Assembly: GCA_002338445.1 (NCBI GenBank) | Contig: DDII01000027.1 | Coordinates: 7,084 to 13,396, forward strand | From: Cellvibrionales bacterium UBA1854 | Lineage (GTDB): Bacteria > Pseudomonadota > Gammaproteobacteria > Pseudomonadales > Porticoccaceae | DNA length: 6,313 nucleotides | Direction: 5' to 3' | Shown: piece by piece, positions 1 to 5,780 of the stretch | Layout of the letters: each line of letters starts with the position of its first letter | Position numbering within the stretch: position 1 is the stretch's first letter | Made by a program: the position numbers and the translations under genes | Notes under the pieces: generated by a model | The model's database searches: none | The model's input: the letters and a program-made list of their open reading frames with translations, nothing else | What the model was told of the DNA's origin: nothing

Positions 1-692
1 ACCCAGCCGCTAGTACTGTAACTGTTCACGCCGTTGTCCCTCTCGGAGTAGCTTGCACTTATTGCAATACCGATGGTATCGTCGGCAAAAGTATTTCGAT
101 AGATTCCTGATCCCTCAGGCGTTATGTCATCTCCTCTGCCTGCCGAGGGGTCATTCTTCCCTTTGAACGTAAAGCTTGCAGCCTCTCCGGGTGCATCTAA
201 AGGTCTGGTAGTGGAAATATTGATCAGAGAACCAATGCCGCCAGTGGGGACGTCGGCCCTACCAGTCTTGTAGACCTGAACTCCTGATATTCCCTCTGCT
301 GCCAAGTTTCCAAAATCAAAGGATCGAGATGTCAAGTTTGTTGTTGGCATCTGTCTTCCATTGAGTGTCACAAGGTTATATTCGGGACCGAAGCCGCGCA
401 CCGTAATTTGAGATCCCTCACCGCGCTCACGATTGATAGAGACGCCAGTAACACGCTGCAGAGCCTCTGCCAAGTTTGTATCTGGAAATTTACCAATGTC
501 TTCGGCAGTAATCGCGTCAACCACTCCGGTAGAATCTCGTTTTATATCCATTGATTTTCGGAGGCTTTCTCGGATGCCTCCTTGAACGATAATTTCTTCT
601 AACTCCATCTGTTCTTGGGATAATGATGTGGTCGCCATCCCGGCTACAATCAGTGCAATGCTGCTTGATAGAGTTGTTTTTTTGAACGACAT
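1..692 (-). CDS. TonB-dependent outer-membrane receptor, N-terminal part (cut by the window edge)
   Basis: This gene starts at ATG 692..690 and stays open for 230 codons to the window edge, so only the signal peptide, TonB box and most of the plug are visible; family members usually have about 850-1000 residues. A signal peptide covers residues 1-25 (KK, then a hydrophobic run, cleavage near SLS|QEQ). A TonB-box-like ELEEIIVQG lies at 30-38. The plug signature follows: DAITAEDIGKFPDTNLAEAL (59-78), RVTGVSINRERGEG (80-93), VRGFGPEYN (98-106), LNGRQMP (110-116) and VYKTGRADVPTGGIGSLINI (140-159). The KFPDTNLAEALQRVTGV block is characteristic of the Xanthomonas/Caulobacter-type receptors (TIGR01782 style) that import plant and algal oligosaccharides. 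The start is supported by AGGGGGG at 703..697. Divergent transcription from a GH16 laminarinase suggests laminarin oligosaccharides as ligand; that substrate is inferred from context only. Confidence 0.93.
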   Translation of the reverse strand, partial: MSFKKTTLSSSIALIVAGMATTSLSQEQMELEEIIVQGGIRESLRKSMDIKRDSTGVVDAITAEDIGKFPDTNLAEALQRVTGVSINRERGEGSQITVRGFGPEYNLVTLNGRQMPTTNLTSRSFDFGNLAAEGISGVQVYKTGRADVPTGGIGSLINISTTRPLDAPGEAASFTFKGKNDPSAGRGDDITPEGSGIYRNTFADDTIGIAISASYSERDNGVNSYSTSGW

Positions 693-750
693 ATTTCCCC
701 CCTGATGTTTCAGACTTGAAGAGCGCCATTCCTACGTATTTTTGCTTTTC

Positions 751-778
751 TTGAGCACTCTTTTGTCTACATTATAAG
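751..778 (+). promoter_or_regulatory. Possible divergent plus-strand promoter overlapping the receptor promoter
   Basis: On the plus strand TTGAGC (751-756) and TATAAG (773-778) are separated by 16 bp. The -10 shares the TTATA core with the minus-strand -10. If used, it would start a transcript running towards the GH16 gene with a leader of roughly 335 nt. Weaker than the minus-strand promoter, and possibly a by-product of the symmetric TTATAA. Confidence 0.25.
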
Positions 779-798
779 AGATCATAACATATCATCAA
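771..798 (-). promoter_or_regulatory. Sigma70-like promoter of the TonB-dependent receptor gene
   Basis: On the minus strand a perfect -10 TATAAT lies at 776..771. It is preceded, with a 16-bp spacer, by a -35 TTGATG at 798..793 (4 of 6 consensus bases). Transcription would start near 764, giving a leader of about 70 nt before the ATG at 692. Recognised by eye from consensus; no start site is known. Confidence 0.55.
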
Positions 799-1007
799 TG
801 AGTGAATCGATAGGCAGTGGATGCGATAAAAGGTTATTTTTTTGAGTCCAAGGAGCAGCCACATGTTAAGGCAGACTCATGAGCTGTCGACAATAAGACT
901 TAACGGGAAAATGTTGTATTAGCCGGTACGATCATCTAAAAACTGAGGTAAAGCGGCCAAAATTTTCAAGCAAGGGTTGTACGAAATAAAACAGGAGAAA
1001 AATAGTT

Positions 1008-1124
1008 GTGTTTAGTGTAATCGTGATCAGAATTCGAAGTTATCTGCTATCATTAACTTCAGGTATTTTTGGAATTTTTTTGCTGGTACTACGCGAGAGT
1101 GCCTCGTCGAGCGCTTCGAAGTGA
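1008..1124 (+). CDS. Possible 38-residue hydrophobic leader peptide, overlapping the GH16 start
   Basis: A GTG-initiated frame of 38 codons ends in TGA at 1122-1124. It has a strong Shine-Dalgarno sequence, AGGAG at 993-997, 10 nt before the GTG. The peptide has a basic N-terminal part (VIRIRS) and a hydrophobic stretch, SYLLSLTSGIFGIFLLVL, followed by RESASSSASK; it could be a single-pass membrane peptide. Its stop overlaps the proposed GTG start of the GH16 gene (GTGA at 1121-1124). That gene has no clear ribosome binding site of its own at that codon, so translational coupling is possible. No family is recognised. Chance is a real alternative for a frame this short, and the GH16 gene may instead start at ATG 1142. 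Confidence 0.3.
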   Translation: MFSVIVIRIRSYLLSLTSGIFGIFLLVLRESASSSASK

Positions 1125-2743
1125 ATAGGGATATCCGAAAAATGTTGAACAGGAAGTTAGAAAAGGTCGGAGTAAATCTTAGTCTCTCTGATGCTCTACC
1201 GTTGGTTACAGTATGTTTGTTCCTTACAGCGGCTTCTCTGACTGCATGCGGAGGAGGTGGCAGTGGCTCTGCAGTCTCAAGTTATGAACTTACACCTCCA
1301 GTCGGCCAATCAGAGCCAGTGCAGGCCTCTTCAGAGCCGGTTCCTGTTTTAGAGCCAGTGACGGCTCCAAGCTTAAAAACGCTGAGCGTATTTCAAAATG
1401 GAACGATCGGAGGAGAATGGAATGATACTCTTCGCGCTGTAGATTCAGGTAACGGTTGGCAACGATGCATAAATGATGGAGGTGCGGGATGCCCAAATAT
1501 AAGTTGGGAGTTAATTCCTGATTCAGAGCGCGGTCAAGTGATAGAAATTCGTCATGGATCTTCGGGAGATATGGCACTTTTTCTAATCGAAACAAATAAT
1601 CCAAAGGACCTATCAGAATATGCTGGTGGTGTAATTAAATTCGATGTGCGAGTTGTATCTGGAGATAGCAGCATTACAATGAAAATTGAGTGCGTATGGC
1701 CGTGCGAGTCGGAAGAACAGACCGTTGGACCAGTTGGAGAAAATGGTTGGGAAACCGTTCAAATACCCATTGATAATTTAGCTATTCCGGGCCGCTTGGA
1801 CCTATCTCAAGTAGACACTGGGTTGGTAATCTGGGCAAGCGGTACCCGCAACTCAGTTTTCCAGCTTGATAATGTGTTTTGGGAGGCTTCCCCAGATTAC
1901 AGTAGCGAAACAGAGGTTTCATCAGGCGAAGTCAATGGTTGGACAAATCCAAATTACTCTGGTGCTTTCAGCCCGGATTCATATTCAGGGTATGGCTTGG
2001 TATGGTCTGATGAATTTTTGGGCTCAGAGCTTAACGAGGGTGATTGGAGCTTTGAGATTGGAACTCGAGGAGATGGGTGGGGCAATAATGAATTGCAGTA
2101 TTATCGACGTAATAATACTCGAGTGATTGATGGGTTGTTAGTGATAGAGGCGAGGAGAGAAGATTATGGCGACCGTCAATACACTTCTTCCCGATTAGTA
2201 ACAAAGGGAAAACAAAGCTTTCGATATGGACGTATCGATATACGTGCCGCAATGCCTTTTGGACAAGGACTATGGCCCGCTATCTGGATGATGGGCAGCA
2301 GTTTTCCGTCTGTAGGATGGCCTTATTGCGGTGAGATAGACATCATGGAGATGGTCGGAGGTAGTGGCAGGGAGAGGACCGTTGTTGGGACTGCGCATTG
2401 GAATAAAGGGGGTGCAGCAGCAGCTTATTCACCTACCAATAATGCTCCATATAACGGTGGGCCGAGTAACGAGTATCTTTTACCCGGAGGAGAGTCCCTA
2501 GCTACGTCTTTTCATGTTTTTAGTCTGATTTGGACTCGAGAATCGATTAAGTGGGAAATTGATGGTTTTCAGTATAACGAGATGACAATCGATAATAGTG
2601 CGGACTTAGCTCCGTTTAGAAATGAGTTTTTTTTCATCATGAACGTTGCAGTTGGGGGAAATTGGCCCGGAGCTCCGGACCAGTCTACTCGCTTTCCTCA
2701 GCAAATGTTAGTGGACTATATCCGGGTATTTCAGAGGCAGTAA
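1121..2743 (+). CDS. GH16 endo-beta-1,3-glucanase (laminarinase) lipoprotein with N-terminal ExoP-C-like beta-sandwich domain
   Basis: This 540-residue enzyme is predicted to hydrolyse internal beta-1,3-glucosidic bonds of laminarin. Residues 28-43 form a lipoprotein signal with lipobox LTAC (Cys43), followed by GGGGSGS, so it should be lipid-anchored. A Pro/Glu/Ser-rich linker spans about 54-84. Residues 85-256 form a beta-sandwich domain with WQRC, IECVWPC (Cys191, Cys195) and FQLDNVFWE, resembling the galactose-binding-like domain at the C-terminus of ExoP-type GH3 enzymes. After a second linker, the GH16 domain occupies 291-538: NNELQYY (322-328), the catalytic block GEIDIME with nucleophile Glu405, Asp407 and acid/base Glu410, GTAHW (423-427) and MNVAVGGNWPG near the end. 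All catalytic residues are present. The first possible start is GTG 1121, with no good ribosome site; ATG 1142 (Met8), preceded by AGGG at 1127-1130, is equally plausible and keeps the whole signal. The laminarin preference is family inference. Confidence 0.92.
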   Translation: MNRDIRKMLNRKLEKVGVNLSLSDALPLVTVCLFLTAASLTACGGGGSGSAVSSYELTPPVGQSEPVQASSEPVPVLEPVTAPSLKTLSVFQNGTIGGEWNDTLRAVDSGNGWQRCINDGGAGCPNISWELIPDSERGQVIEIRHGSSGDMALFLIETNNPKDLSEYAGGVIKFDVRVVSGDSSITMKIECVWPCESEEQTVGPVGENGWETVQIPIDNLAIPGRLDLSQVDTGLVIWASGTRNSVFQLDNVFWEASPDYSSETEVSSGEVNGWTNPNYSGAFSPDSYSGYGLVWSDEFLGSELNEGDWSFEIGTRGDGWGNNELQYYRRNNTRVIDGLLVIEARREDYGDRQYTSSRLVTKGKQSFRYGRIDIRAAMPFGQGLWPAIWMMGSSFPSVGWPYCGEIDIMEMVGGSGRERTVVGTAHWNKGGAAAAYSPTNNAPYNGGPSNEYLLPGGESLATSFHVFSLIWTRESIKWEIDGFQYNEMTIDNSADLAPFRNEFFFIMNVAVGGNWPGAPDQSTRFPQQMLVDYIRVFQRQ

Positions 2744-2816
2744 ATTCTATTTATCGAGTGACAAGGTCAGTACATAGCCCCTGTATTGTCGCACCATAAA
2801 CTCATAGAACGCTGAC

Positions 2817-3399
2817 TTATGCGTAAGGTAAATTGATTTGTTTTTTTAGGCTGAAAATTTCGCCTACGACTCCCTTTGCATCACAATTCAAGACAAGACG
2901 CTTGGCTAAATTCTAGGATAGTTATTGTCCTAGGTCAGAAATAAAAACATCTTTGCATCCAGCACGTATTGCGTGATCGATCAACGCATATAACCGATCC
3001 AATGGGTAGTCCTAGGAATATATATCAGACGCTATAAGCATGTTATATCGATTCAATAGATCATTATTTAGAAATCTGAAATCTATCTTTTGAAAAATGG
3101 TCGCACATTTGTTGATTTGACAATGTAAACCCAAGATCGGCCTCACAGCGACATCAATAATACATGGAGTTCCACACGTTTTGAAATGCTTTGCTAGCAT
3201 GATTGATGAGCCTCCCCAGCCGCAACCAATCTCAGGCACTCCTGTCAGCTGCTGAGGGATTATAGCTTATATAGTTCATCAGCTCCGAGCTCGATGGCCA
3301 TACTTTGTTACAATGTGCGATGGTTTTTTTTGCTGTCGTTTTGTGCGCCTGATCCTTGGGTCCGAGCATTAAAGTAGATATATACCTTTTCATTAACAT
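2817..3399 (-). pseudogene. Decayed class I SAM-dependent methyltransferase gene (frameshift plus three internal stops)
   Basis: No intact gene lies between 2744 and 3574, but the minus strand carries a recognisable methyltransferase relic. The 5' part is open from about ATG 3399 and contains NKVWPSSSELMNYISYNP (3309..3256), resembling the WPSS segment before the SAM-binding fold. At about 3240 the frame shifts by one base, and the next frame gives VPEIGCGWGGSSIMLAKHF (from 3239), with motif I E-x-G-C-G-x-G at 3233..3213. Further on come LLNRYNMLIASDI (ending 3021), then TAG at 3014..3012. The same frame continues as YPLDRLYALIDHAIRAG and VFISDLGQ (2948..2925), then TAA (2924..2922), TAG (2915..2913) and a C-terminal-like LAKRLVLN and GEIFSLKKQINL before the final TAA at 2819..2817. 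The order and spacing fit small methyltransferases of the Nnt1/ETFB-lysine type (about 200-220 residues); the exact family is uncertain. The N-terminal boundary is uncertain, because frames upstream of WPSS show no clear similarity. Confidence 0.7.
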
Positions 3400-3458
3400 G
3401 TGTGACAAGAGTCCATTCTTTGATTTTTATGGTCAATCGATTTCGTGTCGGTAGCTTA

Positions 3459-3518
3459 TTGGTGCACTAAAATTGGTTATTACTGCTATCTTGCTGGTCA
3501 TTGGTGTTGTGCGTTGGT
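3459..3518 (+). repeat. Cluster of four TTGGT repeats upstream of the sensor-kinase operon
   Basis: TTGGT occurs at 3459-3463, 3473-3477, 3501-3505 and 3514-3518, with start-to-start distances of 14, 28 and 13 bp. Three copies extend to ATTGGT, and two to ATTGGTG. They lie 55-115 bp before the kinase ATG, where an operator would sit. No convincing -35/-10 pair was found here, so the role is open. Just downstream, 3537-3556 is a short tetranucleotide run (GAAT, GAAC, GAAT, GAAT, GAAA) directly before the ribosome site. Confidence 0.4.
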
Positions 3519-3574
3519 AAATTGTAGCGTATGTCTGAATGAACGAATGAATGAAATTGGCTAGGGGTTAAATA

Positions 3575-4795
3575 ATGCTTAATGTTGTCTCCGCCGAGGC
3601 CTTTAAGAGTCGCTTTGGTCGGCCATTTCTGACAAGGTGGGGTGAATACCAATTTTTGTTATTACAGATTTTAGGTTGGACGACCTTGACAGTGATCAGT
3701 TTTTTAAGTTTGACATTGTGGTATAAACAGGACGAGCTGCAGCTAAATTACACTCTTCATACCTTAGTGCAATCAATGCTGGGTGTGTTGGTGTCTTGGC
3801 CTTTAAGAGGGTTGTTCAGCGGGCTGTGGGATAAAAAAGCTGTAAAGCGCCTTTTTGGAATATCCTTTGGTATCATTTTGGCCTCAGCGTTATGGACCGT
3901 TTCGCGTATTGTAAGTTTCATGGCGATGACGGGGGAGCGGGAAATCTGGCTGGATTTTGGTGGGTGGATCTGGGGATCAATAATCATTTTTATCGGATGG
4001 GCGTCCCTTTATCACGGAATCAAGTATTATCAACTATGGCTCTTAGAGCGTAAAGAGCTGGGAGAGTTGGTAGCAAAAAACAGAGAGATTCAGTTACAGA
4101 GGTCCAGAGCTGAGCTAGTGGCGCGAAATGCCCAGCTAAAAATGTTACGATATCAGCTGAATCCTCATTTTCTGTTTAACACGCTTAATGCTATATCAGC
4201 GCTTATCACGATGAATGATACACACCGAGCGAATTCTATGATTGTGCAATTGAGCAACTTTCTTCGATATTCTTTAGACAATGACCCCGAGCAATTGGTG
4301 GCGTTAGAGGAAGAAATTCGGGCTGTAGATCTCTACTTGAGGATAGAGAAAACAAGGTTCAGTGAAAGACTTCGAATCGAGATGGATATTGACCCAGCAT
4401 CCAGGTCAGTTTATGTACCAAGCCTTATTTTACAACCTTTGGTGGAAAATTCCGTAAAGTACGCGATTGCTCCGCAAGAGAAGGGTGGAAAGATTTCTAT
4501 TGTTACTCGTTTGGAAGAATCATATTGTGCACTCCAGATGAGTGATAGTGGCACTGGCGGGTCTGAGTTGGAAGCCGGCCGTTTATTTTCCGAAAGTTCA
4601 GATTCTCGGCTTGGAGTTGGCTTACGCAATACAATCGATAGATTAGAAAATTTTTATGGAAAAAATTACGTTTTCAAGGTTACATCGAGTGACTCCGGTG
4701 GCCTTTCAATTTTTATGAGGATTCCCCTAACCTCTAGTGTTAATTCACCGCATGCTTTGGCAAGCATGCCATCAGAAGCTTTGGAGCGATTTTAG
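3575..4795 (+). CDS. LytS/YehU-type membrane sensor histidine kinase
   Basis: A 406-residue sensor kinase predicted to autophosphorylate and pass phosphate to the regulator encoded next. Four membrane helices are visible at about 25-49, 60-81, 92-117 and 127-148, with very short loops and no large periplasmic sensor domain. A charged, probably coiled-coil segment follows (155-190). The His_kinase domain (PF06580 type) has LNPHFLFNTLNAISALI with phospho-acceptor His198. The ATPase domain shows the N box PLVENSVKYA (Glu291, Asn292), the G1 box DSGTGG (Asp324, Gly326, Gly328) and the G2-like GVGLRNTIDRL (347-357), so it looks active. The start is supported by AGGGG at 3563-3567, 7 nt before ATG. 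It is the first gene of a tight operon, its TAG sharing one base with the regulator's GTG. With no extracellular domain, it may sense within the membrane or through a partner. The signal is unknown; neighbouring glycan genes suggest a beta-glucan-related cue. Confidence 0.92.
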   Translation: MLNVVSAEAFKSRFGRPFLTRWGEYQFLLLQILGWTTLTVISFLSLTLWYKQDELQLNYTLHTLVQSMLGVLVSWPLRGLFSGLWDKKAVKRLFGISFGIILASALWTVSRIVSFMAMTGEREIWLDFGGWIWGSIIIFIGWASLYHGIKYYQLWLLERKELGELVAKNREIQLQRSRAELVARNAQLKMLRYQLNPHFLFNTLNAISALITMNDTHRANSMIVQLSNFLRYSLDNDPEQLVALEEEIRAVDLYLRIEKTRFSERLRIEMDIDPASRSVYVPSLILQPLVENSVKYAIAPQEKGGKISIVTRLEESYCALQMSDSGTGGSELEAGRLFSESSDSRLGVGLRNTIDRLENFYGKNYVFKVTSSDSGGLSIFMRIPLTSSVNSPHALASMPSEALERF

Positions 4796-5607
4796 TGGAG
4801 GTGATGTCGGCAATTATCGTGGATGACGAGCCACTTGCCTTGGAGCTCTTAAGCAATATCTTGAGCGAGATTTATAATATAGAAGTAGCGTGCCATTGTC
4901 ATAATGGTAGAGAAGCCATTGGTAAGATTGCAGAAATTCGTCCTGATTTAGTATTCCTTGATATTGAAATGCCAAAACTGACCGGTTTCGATGTGGTAAC
5001 GGCTCTGAGGGGTAAATATACTCCTATGATTATTTTTGTCACAGCATTTGATCGTTATGCGGTTAAAGCTTTTGATATAGATGCAGTCGACTATGTTTTA
5101 AAGCCGTTAGATCCGAATCGTGTTGCCCTTGCGGTTGAAAGAGCGCGTTCCCGAAAGTGTAAAAATAATTCTAATATTAGTGCTCCGGATGATATTTCGT
5201 TAAAAAGAAAAGAAGAGTTTTCAGAACACTATGAAATAATACAGAAGGTAAGCAATCAAGTTAGAACGCGAAGCGTGAAGGACAAACTTGTTATTAAGGA
5301 TGCGGGAGTTTTGAACGTTGTAGCTTTTGCTGATATCGACTGGATTGATGCGGCTGGTGATTACATGTGTGTACATGCTGCGGGTAGAATACATATACTA
5401 AGAAGTACAATGAAGCAACTTATGGAAAAGCTTGATGGTAATCTTTTCGTGCGCGTACATCGCTCTACTGTGGTCAACATTACTCGAGTGGTTTCAATAC
5501 GATCGCTTCAAAAAGGTGGCAGCACACTGGTTTTAGAGAATGGTGAGTCTCTTCGAGTTAGCAGGAACTATAGACAGCATGTGTCACGCCTATTTTCGCA
5601 TTGTTAA
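4795..5607 (+). CDS. LytTR-family response regulator (REC plus LytTR DNA-binding domain)
   Basis: A 270-residue response regulator, partner of the LytS-type kinase encoded immediately upstream. The receiver domain (about 4-120) contains the acidic pair VDDE (Asp10, Asp11), phospho-acceptor Asp56 in LVFLDIEMP, Thr83 in FVTAFD, and Lys103 in DYVLKP, so all active-site positions are intact. A hydrophilic linker covers about 121-160. The LytTR domain (about 165-268) has DIDWIDAAGDYMCVH, FVRVHRSTVVN and LENGESLRVSRNYR, the family hallmarks. GTG 4795 is preferred as start because GGAG at 4783-4786 lies 8 nt before it; ATG 4804, three codons in, has a purine-rich sequence only 2 nt upstream. LytTR proteins bind pairs of short direct repeats about two helical turns apart. 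Such a pair lies 40 bp downstream, before the GH3 gene. Confidence 0.94.
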   Translation: MEVMSAIIVDDEPLALELLSNILSEIYNIEVACHCHNGREAIGKIAEIRPDLVFLDIEMPKLTGFDVVTALRGKYTPMIIFVTAFDRYAVKAFDIDAVDYVLKPLDPNRVALAVERARSRKCKNNSNISAPDDISLKRKEEFSEHYEIIQKVSNQVRTRSVKDKLVIKDAGVLNVVAFADIDWIDAAGDYMCVHAAGRIHILRSTMKQLMEKLDGNLFVRVHRSTVVNITRVVSIRSLQKGGSTLVLENGESLRVSRNYRQHVSRLFSHC

Positions 5608-5647
5608 TTTTGATAATTTAATGCTCCATTAACCCCAGATATCAAAG

Positions 5648-5675
5648 TACTCACCTCAGATTTGCCGATACTCAC
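5648..5675 (+). promoter_or_regulatory. Direct repeat TACTCAC with 21-bp periodicity: candidate LytTR regulator binding site
   Basis: TACTCAC occurs at 5648-5654 and 5669-5675, exactly 21 bp start to start, i.e. two turns on the same DNA face. Known LytTR sites are two 9-10-bp direct repeats separated by about 11-13 bp, which matches this geometry. The pair ends 2 bp before a candidate -35, as expected for an activator touching RNA polymerase. It lies between the LytTR regulator gene and the GH3 gene. Binding by this regulator is inference. Confidence 0.5.
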
Positions 5676-5684
5676 ACTGGCAAA
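5661..5684. repeat. Inverted repeat TTTGCC-N12-GGCAAA around the second TACTCAC copy
   Basis: TTTGCC (5661-5666) and GGCAAA (5679-5684) are perfect 6-bp arms separated by 12 bp. The dyad centres near 5672-5673, inside the second TACTCAC copy, and its right arm overlaps the candidate -35. It may be an operator for a second dimeric regulator or be incidental. There is no U-tract after it, so it is not a terminator. Confidence 0.35.
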
Positions 5685-5706
5685 ATATTTTCCCTAGATT
5701 TATTAT
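5678..5706 (+). promoter_or_regulatory. Candidate activator-dependent promoter of the GH3 gene
   Basis: TGGCAA (5678-5683, only 3 of 6 consensus bases) and TATTAT (5701-5706, 5 of 6) are separated by 17 bp. A poor -35 with a good -10 is typical of promoters needing an activator, and the TACTCAC pair sits directly upstream. The leader to the ATG at 5781 would be about 68 nt. Assigned by eye. Confidence 0.4.
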
Positions 5707-5780
5707 ACCGCTCGGTTGTGTTGCAGTTATTTGAATCAACTAATACGAGTCGTAAGAAGAGCATGTAGAGAGATTGAAAA

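Larger units (their letters stand above)
693..1007. other. Divergent intergenic region between receptor and laminarinase genes
   Basis: No protein-coding signal was recognised here. The region contains the receptor promoter (771-798), a run of seven T at 837-843 without a preceding hairpin, an 8-bp palindrome CTCATGAG (876-883), and inverted arms GTTAAG (865-870) and CTTAAC (899-904). The core ACTCA occurs on the minus strand at 803..799 and 847..843 and on the plus strand at 875-879. The same five bases lie inside the repeat proposed as a regulator site upstream of the GH3 gene. The region probably controls both divergent genes, but no operator can be fixed from sequence alone. Confidence 0.5.

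Noticed and set aside
517..729. Minus-strand open frame of 70 codons with ATG at 729
   Set aside because: It overlaps the receptor's signal-peptide and plug region in another frame, has a low-complexity basic composition, and lacks the family similarity that the receptor frame shows.
837..843. Run of seven T as a terminator tail
   Set aside because: No GC-rich hairpin precedes it, and no gene on the plus strand ends upstream.
1290..1604. Minus-strand open frame of 104 codons inside the laminarinase gene
   Set aside because: It is antisense to the linker and beta-sandwich of an unmistakable GH16 gene, and its protein shows no recognisable motif.
2847..2871. Possible terminator: T-run next to AGGC(T)GAAA...TTTCGCCT
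   Set aside because: The T-run precedes the stem on the plus strand and becomes an A-run after it on the minus strand, so neither strand gives stem followed by U-tract. The stem also has a bulge and a tiny loop. The bases fit the C-terminal part of the methyltransferase relic.
2913..2933. Stem CTAGGA/TCCTAG as terminator of the laminarinase
   Set aside because: A 6-bp stem with no following U-tract, 170 bp after the stop codon, and within the methyltransferase relic.
4804..4806. ATG as the response regulator start
   Set aside because: The purine-rich GGAGG is only 2 nt before it, too close, whereas GTG 4795 has GGAG at 8 nt and overlaps the kinase stop. The difference is three residues, so it remains a weak alternative.
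5603..5633. Inverted GTTAAT/ATTAAC arms after the response regulator stop
   Set aside because: The arms are AT-rich and short with a 19-nt loop and no U-tract, too weak to call a terminator.
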